The notes under the pieces are model-generated. The model did not search any database and was not told the DNA's origin. It saw only the letters and a program-made list of their open reading frames with translations. Positions 1-11,853 of a stretch of DNA of 64,000 nt are shown in pieces (within the stretch, counting starts at the first letter, position 1; each line of letters starts with the position of its first letter). The DNA is from Apostichopus parvimensis (Eukaryota > Echinodermata > Holothuroidea > Aspidochirotida > Stichopodidae), in assembly GCA_000934455.1 (NCBI GenBank), contig KN882256.1:343583-407582 (forward strand). Direction: 5' to 3'. The position numbers and the translations under genes were made by a program.

Positions 1-400
1 TGTTACAAAGACGTCCACTTAACGTCGTTTGAACGGTATACCGAAGAATCGGCCAAACGTCGGACCAACGAATAATGGGACGGTTTCATCGACGTCGAAT
101 CAACGTCGACATTAAATGTTGTAATAACATCCAATGAACGTCGTTTGAACGGTATACCGAAGAGTCGGCCAAACGTCGGACCAACGAATATTGGACGTCT
201 GAATCGACGTCGAATCGACGTTGCGCCACTTTGCAAACGGAAACGTGGGAGACGTCGGTCCGACCATTTCACGCGACCCAAACCCAACGTCGATCCGACG
301 TCAAAATGTTTACTGGGTTCAGGTCGATCCGAACCTGTCGGTGCCCGTTCAACACCCCAGGGGCCTGTGCGTAGGAGCACACTTTGGTAGCCTTGACAGC
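1..400. repeat. CpG-rich tandem satellite, ~116-bp unit
   Basis: Two head-to-tail copies of a unit of about 116 bases begin at 1 and 117. The blocks at 21-74 and 137-190 differ at only one position. The unit is dense in AACGTCG-like words and is far richer in CpG than the rest of the window. After about 195 the periodicity decays, but GTCGA and CGTCG words continue to about 305. The open frames across it are by-products of the repeat. The array probably extends left of the window edge. Confidence 0.75.
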
Positions 401-1095
401 CCCAAACCGACCTTAAAAACAGTTGCAACAAGTTCCTGCCGCACCTCTAGTCCTACGTGGATGACAGTTACCCATACGGGAACGTTCGTATGGAGTAACT
501 GTCAAACCATCGACACCACTCAGCAACGTGACACCATTCTGCCTAGACCTGCCCAAGTCTCTTGTGTAGTTTCCCCTCAGAGCCGCACATATCTTTAATT
601 GCTATAGCACGCCCTCTAATATAGCAGTTTCTGTACCACACTAAGAGACTTGTTACATTTGATTCAATGACGTCATAATAATGAGCTATAAATTCTTTAT
701 TCATGAGCTTATGAGTATTCATGAGACCAAGTATTGAAAAGTTTATATCCAATGGAAGTGTTCAGATTGGCCACTTAGTGTAGTCCAAATACGGGTAGCA
801 GATTAAAATAAGGTCTAATTTGTACTTACGTTGTTGTGTAAGCAAGACTTATATAAACCCTTATATTAAAAGAAAATGACAATAAGTAATGTTAAAACGT
901 ATGTAATGTCATGCGCACTATACACCGTAAAATTATTAACTTTAAATGTACGCAGTATTTGAAATGGATGCATATAATACATCAAATGGTATATTCGCTT
1001 CAATGCTTACAATACGTGTAACGTTATATTATGCTGGATATCCGTAGTACAAAAAAAAAAGCGGATGTCCCTGCGAACGAACTGGACACAAACGT
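400..1095. other. non-coding, no feature seen
   Basis: This stretch links the satellite to the first coding exon of the DUF6589-type gene. It is AT-rich after about 590 and has no convincing open frame. A promoter for the downstream gene could lie here, but I see no clear core-promoter element. Confidence 0.4.
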
Positions 1096-1584
1096 TTGCC
1101 GACAATATGGGCCCTTCAAATGGAAACTCCGGTAAAGTCTTTTCACAGAATTTATGCCACCAACCGTCGTATTAGGACAACGTTCCGAAAATGTGTTACA
1201 TGTTATAAAGACTTACTTTTGGCTAAAAAATACTATACCCTTAAGTACTGTGGACCAGGTTACCCTGGAAATCTAACGTTAGGCCAGCGTATTGCAAAAA
1301 TACTAAACGAAACTGAGGAAAAGATATTGCGCATTGCAGGACACGTATGTATAACGTGTAAATGCATAGTCGAAAAAGTTGAAAAGGGGTGTTTTTCCCC
1401 AGACAAGTTTACAGAACTTTTCAAAAAGGCACATTGTATTGACTACGCAGTGCATCAGCAGAAACCTATCGAAGTTGTAAAGCGAATGGCAAGAAGTCCT
1501 GGCAAAAGTAATGAAACTAAACGCCGGCATCTCAATTATGAAACAACAGAAGAAAACATTCCCCCATCACAGCACTCCGCACAT
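1096..1584 (+). pseudogene. DUF6589-type gene, exon 1: Cys-rich N-terminal domain
   Basis: This open exon encodes about 163 residues with paired cysteines (FRKCVTCYKD, then HVCITCKCIVEK) and a basic tail. The pattern resembles the zinc-ligand N-terminal regions of large multi-copy marine-invertebrate proteins. The first in-frame ATG is at 1120; nothing upstream decides the true start. A donor GTAAAA after codon GCA-CAT at 1584 leaves phase 0, which fits the phase-0 acceptor at 2786. I infer that it belongs to the gene continuing to 7521, from strand, phase and the known order of such proteins (Cys-rich head, then DUF6589 body). The biochemical role is unknown; DNA binding is plausible. Confidence 0.55.
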
Positions 1585-2785
1585 GTAAAAACATGGTATA
1601 TTCATGTACAGCTGTAGGAATACAGCCACAGCCACATTTAATACAGCCACAGCCACATTTTGGTATAAGATAAAGGTATATGGTTTTGGGCCTATAAGTT
1701 AAGATGCCCTGGAATTATGTCCTCTGGTGGACCATGGGTGTTTGGGTGGCGGCCGGCGGGTGAGCAGCACAGAACCATAGCCATTGGGCCTAGCATGCAC
1801 ATGCATGCATCCAGGCACCCAGGCAGGTACTGGCCCTTCAGCAAAAAGGTGGTAGCTAGACTGCTGGTGTGTCACTACTTGACCTACAGACCTGGTCTGA
1901 AATTCAAGGGACTGCTGAAACCCAACAATTAACAACTCAGACTTAAATCTCATGTTGGTCCAATGCCAACAGCATGGTGTTTACAGGTAGTGGACCATGC
2001 ACTGGCAGGGTCAGACCACCCTAATGTTCTCATCAGCCAGTGGTGCCAAAATTGCATACATGGCCCGGCATTGGGCCAATCCAGCCTGCATTCAGGAATT
2101 TCAGGAAATAGATTTAGTAATGTTAATGTGCTGGCACATTGTTGGCTGGGTAGTTAAGCTATAAAGTCAGGATTAATATTTTTCAGAAGCCAAATGAAAA
2201 CATAGGAGAAGTGAGCCCAATTTTGTGTGTCATACCTGTGTGCATACTAAATGTGGTTTGTGATAGAGGAAAAAATTCTCATGCCCCCTCTGAAATGTTG
2301 TGCTTCACTACGTTGAAATATGTAACATCTTCAATGCCAGGGAAGGGGCTGGATTTTTATTTGGGAAATGCTTGAAAGTGGCAATAAGAGGAGGACACAT
2401 TATTAAGGACATAGGCCTACAATTTGAATTCAATTATTGTGATAGTTGCTAACCAAGCATGAGACACAAAATTCAAAGTTAATGATATACAGACATACTA
2501 TGGTTATATTTACATTTGTGTGCATGGGTATTATTATATGGTACATGTAGATGTACTTATTAAAACACCATGCAGTACCAAAGAGGTGCTGTAAATAAAA
2601 ATTAGATGTTCTACTGAAACCATCTGATAAAACTTCTCCATACACCAAACTGTAGTGAATTATTGTGGTTGGCTACTTAGGCAAATAAGTTATAGGTTTT
2701 ATATTTCATTAAGATTATATCTGTATAGCTGAAGTGGATTTAACATCAATTATACATATAACCAAGGACATTTTTTTTTCTCCAG
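1585..2785 (+). other. probable intron 1 of the DUF6589-type gene
   Basis: No coding signal is seen here. A small duplication of a CAGCCACAGCCACATTT-like word lies at about 1622-1660. The stretch ends with a T-rich tract and CCAG acceptor just before 2786. Confidence 0.45.
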
Positions 2786-2887
2786 ATACTGAAGCCTGTT
2801 TTGGACCAAATACAAGCTGAATGTTGTAAACTCTGTGGGCTGAATTTTAATTCCTCGTTTCGAAGAACTGATCTTGAGTCATTTTTG
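2786..2887 (+). pseudogene. DUF6589-type gene, exon 2
   Basis: This 102-bp exon of 34 codons is bounded by a polypyrimidine tract with CCAG before 2786 and by GTATGT after 2887. Both ends are in phase 0. It encodes a short segment with a CCxxC motif (ECCKLCGLNF). The clean splice signals and open frame are the reason for calling it; it is too short to stand alone. Confidence 0.55.
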
Positions 2888-4010
2888 GTATGTAATAATT
2901 AAGCCAACACTGCATACTATACTTTGGTCAAAAGAGGCAAGCTAAATTATGTGTATTGTTGGAAATAATGGTTAAAAATTAAATGGGTTTTCAGCAAAAC
3001 TTAGTAAAAAGATCATTTGTGTGGGTACAAATCTTCATCCAAATGTTCCATTAAAGTGCTGTGCAATATGTACATGGTTTAAAAATTTTCATTTTTCTTT
3101 ATCCTCCAAGCCCATACCTTAAGTTAACAAGAATTATTTAAAATTAGACAAACCACATGCATGATCCAATACGTGGAAAATATTTTCTGCTGATGCACTG
3201 GATGTAAATTGATGTAACAGCATATATTCTACTTTTGAGTTGGGTGATTGCTAATGGCAGTGTGCTGAGTGTGGGGTTCATGATCCTGTAAAATCTTTAA
3301 AATTACCTGAGCAAATTAAAGGAATTGCAATATTATATTTAAAAGGGAAGTAAACAAACCAGATCTGTATGTGTCACACAATATAAAGCCTTCTCTGATC
3401 AAACCCCTTGCTTTGAATTGGATTTGAAGGGTCCCAGTTTTGTACAGTCACATGACTTAAAATCACTCCAATAAGGTGTTGGCAATAAGATAGCCCATAG
3501 TATGGGACCATTTTCCAAAATATCTGATTGCCGAAGAGAAGAGAAAGGAGCATACATATGTACATTGAGGTGAAAGAAAAATTACACATATAGATTGCTG
3601 GAAATGGCACTAACTCCAGAGCTTAAAGGTATAGCTTTAACATGTCTCAACTTTTTAAAATTATTTTTGACTTATTTTTCAAGTATTCACAATAAAATAT
3701 TCGAGAATTTCCATTTTTTGAAAGTGGTTCTTAATTTTGCCCTGTTATTATCTACAACACCATAAAAAATTGATTGAATTAAGTCCACCAGTTTCTTTTC
3801 ACAAGTTTAGTTTTAAACATTATGGTCGGAACTGGAACTGGATAAAATTGCAGTTCCATCCGGAACTAACTGACTGGAACCAAGTTCTGGTATACCCCTA
3901 ATAATTATTTTGTTTAACCCATATATAGCCTGGTTTTATCCTGAGCTTCCCCTTTAAGCCTTTTGACCATAATTGATTGAACTTCAATTTGTATTTTTCT
4001 TTCTCATTAG
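2888..4010 (+). other. probable intron 2 of the DUF6589-type gene
   Basis: The stretch is AT-rich and non-coding. It ends with a T-rich tract and CATTAG acceptor at 4010. I see no repeat or RNA gene in it. Confidence 0.45.
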
Positions 4011-4799
4011 AATTTGTCACACAAAGAGCAAGAGGAAGAACTGCAGATGCATGCTCCTGTTCTACACCAAGTTCTTCAAGCAGCTGCTTTAAATCCAATA
4101 ACTGAAAAAAGGAAATCAACAAATTCAGATAGGGTTTCGAACAGTGGTGTTGTTACAGCTGCTGGTATTCTTCTCTATTACAGGAACCAATTTACGAACG
4201 CCCATCAAACAATGACTGGAATTATTTTAAAGAGAGGAGCTGCACAGAAGACTGTGTTCAACCAGTTACATGCACGGTCAATGTGTGTATCATATGGGAC
4301 AGTCTTAAGAAAACAAGTGGAGTATGGTGCTGAACATGATAAACCTGTCAATGACTGGAAACAACAAACAGAAGAAGAAACTAAAAGAAGAAAACAGCTC
4401 TCAGCAGTGGGCGATTCTAAAAGACTGAAACAGTTAGAAACTGATCAACATCCAGGGTTGAAACTAGTTGGTGACAATGTTGACCTTCGGATAAAACCGA
4501 GGGAAAGTACAATTAGTGAGGGAAACAAGGACCTTCATTACTATAATGTTATGGCTGTTAAAAACAGGGTATCTGGGAATGGTCTTAATGATGAAAATCC
4601 AAAAGGAACAGTGGATACTGTACCTTGGTCTGCTTATCTGCCAACTGCACAGGACAATAAAGATTTGAAAACTGAATGGAACTACCTTGTAGCAAAGACA
4701 ATAGCCAGCTACATTCCACATTTCCAATGGTTCAAGGAACTAATTCCAAATCACTTGGACCATCAATACATTCATCTAGCAAAGAAGAAAACAGAGGTG
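4011..4799 (+). pseudogene. DUF6589-type gene, exon 3: N-terminal half of the DUF6589 region
   Basis: The exon is 263 codons long, in phase 0 at both ends (acceptor CATTAG before 4011, donor GTAAAT at 4800). It carries signatures I associate from memory with DUF6589 proteins: GDNVDLRIKPR, then KDLHYYNVMAVK, then a WNYLVAKTIASYIPHF-like segment and a closing KKKTEV. Proteins with this domain are multi-copy in marine invertebrates and fungi and behave like mobile-element genes. Their enzymatic activity is, to my knowledge, undefined. This exon has no internal stop. I am confident of the family resemblance and not of the function. Confidence 0.65.
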
Positions 4800-5420
4800 G
4801 TAAATTTTATATCTTTTAATTTGAAATAATGTTCCTTGACAACAGGAAATATTTCATTATGATAATTCAAAATTTTACTTCATGTTTAATATTTGTTAAT
4901 ATAATTTAATTGAATACAATCATTCAAACAGAAAAATATCTTAGTAAGTAGATGGAATGCCTTAGTGTTTAGTCATAAAATAACTCTGATGGTGCCACTT
5001 GGATTGGGTACATAAATGAAAAACTGCTGCTACAACATCAGATACCTTACAACATAATATAATTGGGTTTGGTTTGATTTGCATCAATTGTGAAAGATTA
5101 GCACATAATGTATAAACACTTTATCAAACCTTCCAATAGAAGACAACCAAGGGTCTAAACTATAAAGAAATACAAAGGATTATTAACCCTAGTGGCTGTT
5201 TGATGTCATGATATGCTTACTTCAAGTCATTTTTCTCAAACCATTAAAAACAGATAGCTTTGGAATGGAACCAGACATCTGAATGCTCATTGTATGTTAT
5301 TGTAGACATTCTTGTCCTCATTATCTAAGTGAAGTTTATTGCAATTAAACCCCTCCCACATCTGAATTAAAAAAACTATGAATTGAAAATTTTGCTCTAT
5401 GCATTGCATTTTAACTGCAG
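4800..5420 (+). other. probable intron 3 of the DUF6589-type gene
   Basis: AT-rich and non-coding. It ends with CTGCAG before 5421. Confidence 0.45.
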
Positions 5421-5672
5421 GTGAACCTTGGTATTATACTGGAGAATGAAAATACAAATGAGGGCATGGCCAAAATTATGACTGACACACACAAGTTTAT
5501 TCCTGTTGTGGATGAAATTCCATGAAAGGTGGTAAGTGGTGGCGATTTATTGACATGTGAAAGACAGCTAAATATTCAAGATGACCGTGGTGACAGTGAG
5601 GATCCATTGAAGAGATGGGGTGGTTTAGTACCAACCATTGAGGATTTCCATACCTTTATTAATTTTTGTGAG
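5421..5672 (+). pseudogene. DUF6589-type gene, exon 4, with an in-frame TGA
   Basis: This 84-codon exon (acceptor CTGCAG, donor GTAATT) continues the family pattern: VNLGIILENENTNEG, then GGDLLTCERQ, then WGGLVPTIEDFHTF. A TGA at 5523-5525 interrupts the frame between VVDEIP and KVVSGGDLL, and homology continues on both sides. A CGA-to-TGA change at a methylated CpG is the simplest explanation. Both splice sites remain intact. Confidence 0.65.
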
Positions 5673-6427
5673 GTAATTAACATTTAAATGATTGACACAA
5701 ATTCCATGGACTTGTTGGGAACTGTTTTGTTATGTGAGAGTGTAAATGTTTAAGTATATATAGTGAGTAAACATTATCTAACACATTTTCTGCAATGGTT
5801 GAGACATGTAGCAACATAATTGAATGTTCATAAAAGTTTGTATTCTGACCAAAAGTTCACAACCTAAATAAACCTAATAGCCCATGGAATACAGTATATC
5901 TAGTTCCGGTAGCCCAATATACATGTGCCATGTACCAGTAGTAGTACTTATATAAGCATTGTAGAATAAAACTTGCCAGGGTACTACAAATTAAAGCAAT
6001 AATTGCATGTACATCCCATGTATGCCATAGGTTCGCTAGATGTATCAGTTAATTTTCTGTCAGTTGAGGACAAATATCATGGGAATTGTGGAACGATTAT
6101 TTATATTCTTTAATAAAGAAAGGGGGCTGTAATTTTAAGATTTATGCAGGATTATGGTGTTTAGTTATCACAAACACTGTCCCCATTAATTGCTATATTT
6201 GCATGGACAGAAATTCACAGAATATCCTTTGGTTCATGGGGTATATCCCCACATTTTTTTGTAAAGAAATTTTAGCACATTAACAGTACCAATTTTTTCT
6301 TCAAAATGGCCACAATCACTTACACCCCTCCCTTCCTCCCTCCACAACTATGTGAATAAATTTCTATCGTTGATATTGTGCGATTTAGTTTTCACAAAAA
6401 ACATTCTGTTGATCTCTTTTTCACCAG
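5673..6427 (+). other. probable intron 4 of the DUF6589-type gene
   Basis: AT-rich and non-coding. A pyrimidine-rich tract and CACCAG acceptor precede 6428. The open frame at 6086-6283 has no recognisable content. Confidence 0.45.
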
Positions 6428-7521
6428 GTGATTTGGGGAATCCTTTACTCGTCTCTTTCAGCGGGAGACACAGGTACATTATATTCTGTACGAAATTTTC
6501 TTCGAGCCTACAATGTTTCTAGTGATCCATTAAAAAATGTTAATGGTTGTACAGATCTCCTAAAGAAATTTACTGATATGCTCATCATAACCTCTGCTTT
6601 GGAGTTCTTTGGAATGGAGTCAATCCAGAGTGAACCAACCAAGCAAACGTTTGACCCTGCAGCTACTGACCCCAAGGTTTACATGACACGGACTATTAAT
6701 GCATTGCTAGACAGATTTGCTATCCATGATGGCCCCCGATTTGCACTTACCAGTCAAACTGGTCTGCTCAAATTGTTCCAATGAATATAAAACACTGGGT
6801 GGTCTAAAGAAGCATCTTAAAACAAAACATCCAAGCCACAATAATGGTAGCTTGGAGTATCCCATTGACCAGGACTGTGTTTAACTACAGTTGTTCTGCT
6901 TTAAGCCTTTGTTTAATAGCACAAGATTTTACAGATGCAAGGAAACATGGAGATGGTGCCAGAATCATCAGGCTTTACAAGTTTCTCATGTTATACTTCA
7001 AGATGGTTGGTAAGACAAAGTATGCTTACCATTGTTTGCATGTTCTAATGCAGGTGAATTGTTTTCTTACACCAAAACTTTCACACTGCCTGACATGGAA
7101 CAGATTTGTTAACAATTCAGGTAGAATTGACACTAATACTGAAATGGACAGGGATATGGAGTATCATAACAGAACGTTCAAAGAGGAATGTATAGGTTTC
7201 AGAGGTAAAGTTACTAATGCTTCTGTGTTGAGAGTTGGAAGAGCTGCACGTCTGGATGCCATGATGAAAAAGTATGACTCTTCGTACCAAATTAGAAGTG
7301 CAAGTGGCAAACATTGTAAAAAAGACACTAAGAAAGACGTTGTTGAACTAATTCATCATGTTCACAAGGAACATATTTCCAGGGAAATTCATGGAAGAGC
7401 ACATTTTGCCTTCCCCACAATTAGTAGGAATCCTCTGGCACAAATGAACCTTTCAAAATTACAAACATGCTTGAAGAAAACTACAATAGATATATCAAGA
7501 AAACATATATATCGTGTTTAG
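6428..7521 (+). pseudogene. DUF6589-type gene, exon 5: C-terminal half with C2H2 finger
   Basis: The exon opens in phase (VIWGILYSSLSAGDTGTLY) and runs through LKNVNGCTDLLKKF. The reading frame then shifts near 6755-6765. In the new frame 6764-6826 encodes a C2H2-type finger (CSNCSNEYKTLGGLKKH). A second shift lies near 6878, after which the frame 6884-7521 carries the family C-terminus: DARKHGDGARIIRLYKF, KTKYAYHCLHVLMQ, then LTWNRFVNNSGR and DMEYHNRTFKEE. TAG ends it at 7519-7521. The parent was therefore a gene of at least five exons ending here. With the TGA of exon 4 this copy carries at least three disabling changes, so I call it a pseudogene; sequencing error cannot be excluded for the shifts. 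Confidence 0.7.
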
Positions 7522-10477
7522 AAAAACAAAGAAAGGCACTGTTTTCCTGTTTCATTGATAAACACAAGTCTGTTAAAATGCATAACATGTTATAGCCTAA
7601 GTGTACAACTGTCTAATTGAACTGTCTTTGTGGCATAAAAAATACATAAACATATTTTACTATGAATCTTTGTCAGCCAGAAGTAATTTAAGGAAGCTTA
7701 TAGCTAATTGGGTTTAGTGTAACCTTGACCTCAATGTTTTCACCAAATTATGTAGTAACTGACAACATATTTATGATGTGAAAATACAATTTATCTCCTA
7801 ATGCATGAAATTGGCATGTATTGGAATTCTATATATTTGAAAATCATATAAAGAAAAGAAAATAGGCCTAATGTTTTATACAATCATTCATAAATGAGCT
7901 AAATGTCATTTTCTTATATCCTTTCTTGGGGCCTATTGTTTGTTTATATTTTTTTATTAAAAGATGACATACTGTATATACTGTAACATACCAAATGAAA
8001 GCTAGTATGATGTGTTAAATTTTGCATATAATTATTTTGTGTAACTGCTACAGGGAGAGTAAAGCAATGGGGTAATATTAATTTTGCAAAACTGTTAAGG
8101 TAATACATTTAAGCTTTATATTTGGATATAACAAACACAAAGAAATACTGAAATGTATATCTATATTGAACATGTAATCTAGCTGAAATAGGGGTTCAAT
8201 ATGGTTTGTATTTTCATTGACACTCCCCAGCTGAGATCATTGTAAGTTGTTACTTGTCATATACTCTATGTAACAGCAAATTAGCTGACAAATGTAGCAT
8301 TCTAGCCTACTTGGGATGATAGTCTTTAAATACTTAAATGATGTATAATAAATACAATACCAAATTCATTTTTTTTGGGCATTACTCCTATGGGTATGGA
8401 CTGGCAGAGCCCCCACCCAAGTGGGACCCACTATATCATACAAAGCAAAACAGTAGTTAAAGGATGAGAAGGGTCTGTTTTCACCAGAGAAAAAAAATTC
8501 CTGCATAGATTATGCATAAGACCTCAGGCCATGGAACTCCTGCATGTGTTCAACCTTTAAAGACAATTCCTTCATGCTAAAATTGATGTTTTTCACATTT
8601 TTAATGGTCATTTGGTATGACATACCTTTATAACATTTAGGCCATACCACTAGTAACATATTCATATGTAAAGAATCCCCATATATTTGTCTTGATCAGA
8701 TCTTCAATAATATTTAATGACTAACAATTATATTACTATGGTGTTTCATGGGCATAGGATATGTGTGTCAGGTGCATGACATTGTGCAAATAAATCAACT
8801 TGATGAAAACCCAGAACAATTAAACCTCATGTTTAAATGCCAGATTGTTGTATGAATGAGTAGAGACAAGAAAGGATGAGAATAAATTACAAAAACTATT
8901 CCATAACTTTCCTCTTTTTATTAGGCTTAAAGTAACTTCCTGATCATTACTTGTAATGAATACAGTAAAACATGCAATTTCTTGTCACTATTTGAAATAG
9001 GCTGTTAAGTCATAAGAAGTTGGGGACAGAACAGTCTATAATGTACACATGCAACAGCAATATGAGGGAATTACCCTTCTTACAGCAAATTGACATTGCC
9101 ATTTAATAAAACCTGACAAAAGCTAGGCTTTCATATATGCAAACTGTATCGTGAATATTTTTTCTCAAGAGATAAATTTGAGCAACTGTGATAAATGTAA
9201 TTCCCCCCAAATATTGCAACTTTCATTTACCACTTTTAAGATAATTAGCATGACAAATTAATTGTTTTAAATGCAATTTTAAGCCTAATGGCAGTGGTCA
9301 CACTCTCACCTCAAAGTGAATTTCACAGACCTTGAGTCTTCTGTGATTTGACCTACATTTTCCCTAAATTCATAGCCATATATGTATTTTAAGAACACAG
9401 AAACACAAGACTCTTTTCAATTCCTTGGTTCCTCCAATGAAAATTGTGAGAATTTTATGCTCATGAAGTACTCTAGTCTTCATGTTGAAAACATACAATA
9501 TATTGTCTGTTCTACATACATTCACACTACATGGGAAATATACATGTTCATACAAGAATGAGGCATCCTACTACGAGTCTGAAAACAAAGTCGTTGTGGT
9601 TTTCCACTACATGTAGTATAATGAAATAAATTTCACCTTTCGTAAGGCCAGAAGTTCCCACCAACAGTACTAAATATAGGAAACCTATATACAGTATCAT
9701 GTTTCCCAAAATAAACCTGTTTACAAGATTTGTTTTATCTACTTGTACAATCAGCTTTGACCAATTTCAAATTAAAGGTAAAATGTACATACATTTGTTA
9801 ACTTACATAACAAAAATGAAATCAGGATAGTCTTTTTGTAACTGAGCCTGATTAAAGAGGTTGTAGCACTTGCACCATGCAATACATTAGAATACAGTAA
9901 AAGTCCATTTACAATGGCTGATCTTCATAACAAGTGTGACTTTCATCCAAATATCATATTAAATTTCAGTATATGCTTTACCCATTGATAAGAACCAATG
10001 ACAAACACACAATTCAAATGAAATGCTTACTAAAAATGATGTTAATGCTTACAGATGATGTTATGCTCTCTAAACATTTGTTGCAATGACAGTAGGTGGC
10101 CCTAAATATTTTTAAAATATTTACACTATATACATACATTTCCCTATTTGTAAGTGATATACATGCTGATTCAACCGACTGATATTATTTTACCTGCTAG
10201 GTACATGTACCTGCAAACAAATGGTTGAAGTGCATTAACATCAAATGACATCACAAAATGGCCACTCTTCAAATCAACCTAATGTGCCCTTTGACTACCA
10301 CCAAAAAACAATAGGGTTATTGTATACTTTGGTTATTACAAAGCCCGATAGAAGTTGGCCCTATTGAGTCATTGTGCTTACAAGCAAAGTGTCACAGTAC
10401 TGTTACAACTGTACATACACACATGATCACCTTTTGCATCTGACAATTAAGGAACCCAAAACTCAAAATTTACTCAG
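7522..10477. other. 3-kb stretch with no recognised feature
   Basis: AT-rich and non-coding on both strands. Short open frames such as 9370-9555 have no recognisable content. No terminal repeat, RNA gene or tandem array was evident. Confidence 0.45.
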
Positions 10478-11853
10478 TTAACACAATACAATAATGAAAT
10501 ATTTTGCTGATAAAACTTTGAAGTGTGTCCAATGTGTTAAACCAAATAAATTTTCTGATGTATCAGAACATTCTGATAGCCTTAAATGTTTGTAGTCTGA
10601 TATGCTGTCTATCTCTGAATCACTTGAATCTTCATCAGAAGACATACTTGTTTTGTTACATGTCCTTGAAGAAACACCTTCTGATGTTAAAGAATCTGTG
10701 TACTGGATGATCAAATTCATTACATGCCTTGCATGTTGTGGGTTTAAGAATACAAAATGTTGGTTTAAGTAATCAATGTCTGAAATAAAATTAACATTTT
10801 CCATGATGTCACTAATTGTGCTTGCAGGAAAACCTGATGCAATATCATCTCCAGTAATAAATTTCTGTGACATATCAGTTCTACCTAATTGCTGTTGACG
10901 AAAGTCAAACAGTTCCATACGAATATGATCTCTGTTTTCTTTTGTGATAAATCGTGATGCTTTCTTCCCCACACTTAACTTTGCACTTGCTAATTGCTCA
11001 CAGAGCTTTTCTTCAATGAAACCTCTACCCAGAGTCGGATCACTACATGCATCTCCACCACACAAGCAGTGAGTAGCACATATATCACAACACCAGTGTA
11101 GTGGTCTATTGTGATCTTGAGGTGTATAACCAAATGGTTCAAGTATCTGCTCTCTTCTGCACAACACATCATTTTTCACATACTGTTTCATGTTTTCAGT
11201 TGTTTGAAACCTCCCAGAGCTTCCGGGGTAGTTCACTAGTATAGCATAACTTTGAGAACCATCACGACCCGCTCTCCCACTCTCTTGCAAGTAGTCATCA
11301 AAGTCAGATGGAGGGGCCAATATGTACAATATTGTGCGTCCCTTTTACATTTATACCCATTCCAAATGCAATGGTTGCAAACAAGATCCGTATGTCTCCA
11401 TTTTCATCAGCAAAAGATTTGATGACATTCTCTTTTACTGTCTCTTCTGTCGTGCTATGGAACATTGCTATATACTTCTTTAGTTTTGGATGGGCAAACA
11501 GTATTGTAGAGTACAGTTCTCTGCAGTACTTATGTGACCTACAGAACACAATAATTCTTTCCATCCCTGTCTCTTTTCTTTCAAGTTCCTCCATTATACT
11601 GGTAAAAACCAACAACACATCTTGGCCTTTTGCTGGTTTTATGACCGAGTATCTAATGTTGACTTTCCCTGGTGACTTTAATATAGTTACAGGATTACGT
11701 AGATTAAGTTTATCTTCAATTGTTTTTCTGATATTTAGTGATGCTGTCGCTGTGAGCGCCACAAGTGGCACATGTCTTGGCAAGTGGGATCTGACTTGAT
11801 GTATCTTTCCATAGTATGACCTGAATGCCTTCACTTTGCTGGAGCCAATCCCC
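10478..11853 (-). pseudogene. RecQ-like DNA helicase, exon 2 (helicase motifs III-VI, zinc-binding and C-terminal regions)
   Basis: This long exon encodes the second half of an SF2 RecQ-type helicase. In order it shows motif III (VALTATAS), a motif IV-like IIVFCRSHKYC, motif V (FATIAFGMGINVKG) and motif VI (YLQESGRAGRDG). A Cys/His cluster (WCCDICATHCLCGG) matches the RecQ zinc-binding position, and an acidic Ser-rich tail follows. A one-base frame change near 11312, between HIGPS and SDFDDYLQE, splits it into frames 11304-11853 and 10478-11329. The acceptor TGTAG before 11853 joins in phase with the donor of the upstream exon at 13712. RecQ helicases unwind DNA 3' to 5' using ATP. Similar genes are multi-copy in marine invertebrates and may travel with mobile elements. 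It is either a decayed copy or carries an assembly error. Confidence 0.75.

Noticed and set aside
145-598. Overlapping open frames on both strands of the satellite
   Set aside because: They follow from the tandem CpG-rich repeat and have no protein-like conservation.
11308-11799. 163-codon plus-strand frame opposite the helicase
   Set aside because: The opposite strand holds clear helicase motifs III to VI; this frame is its shadow.
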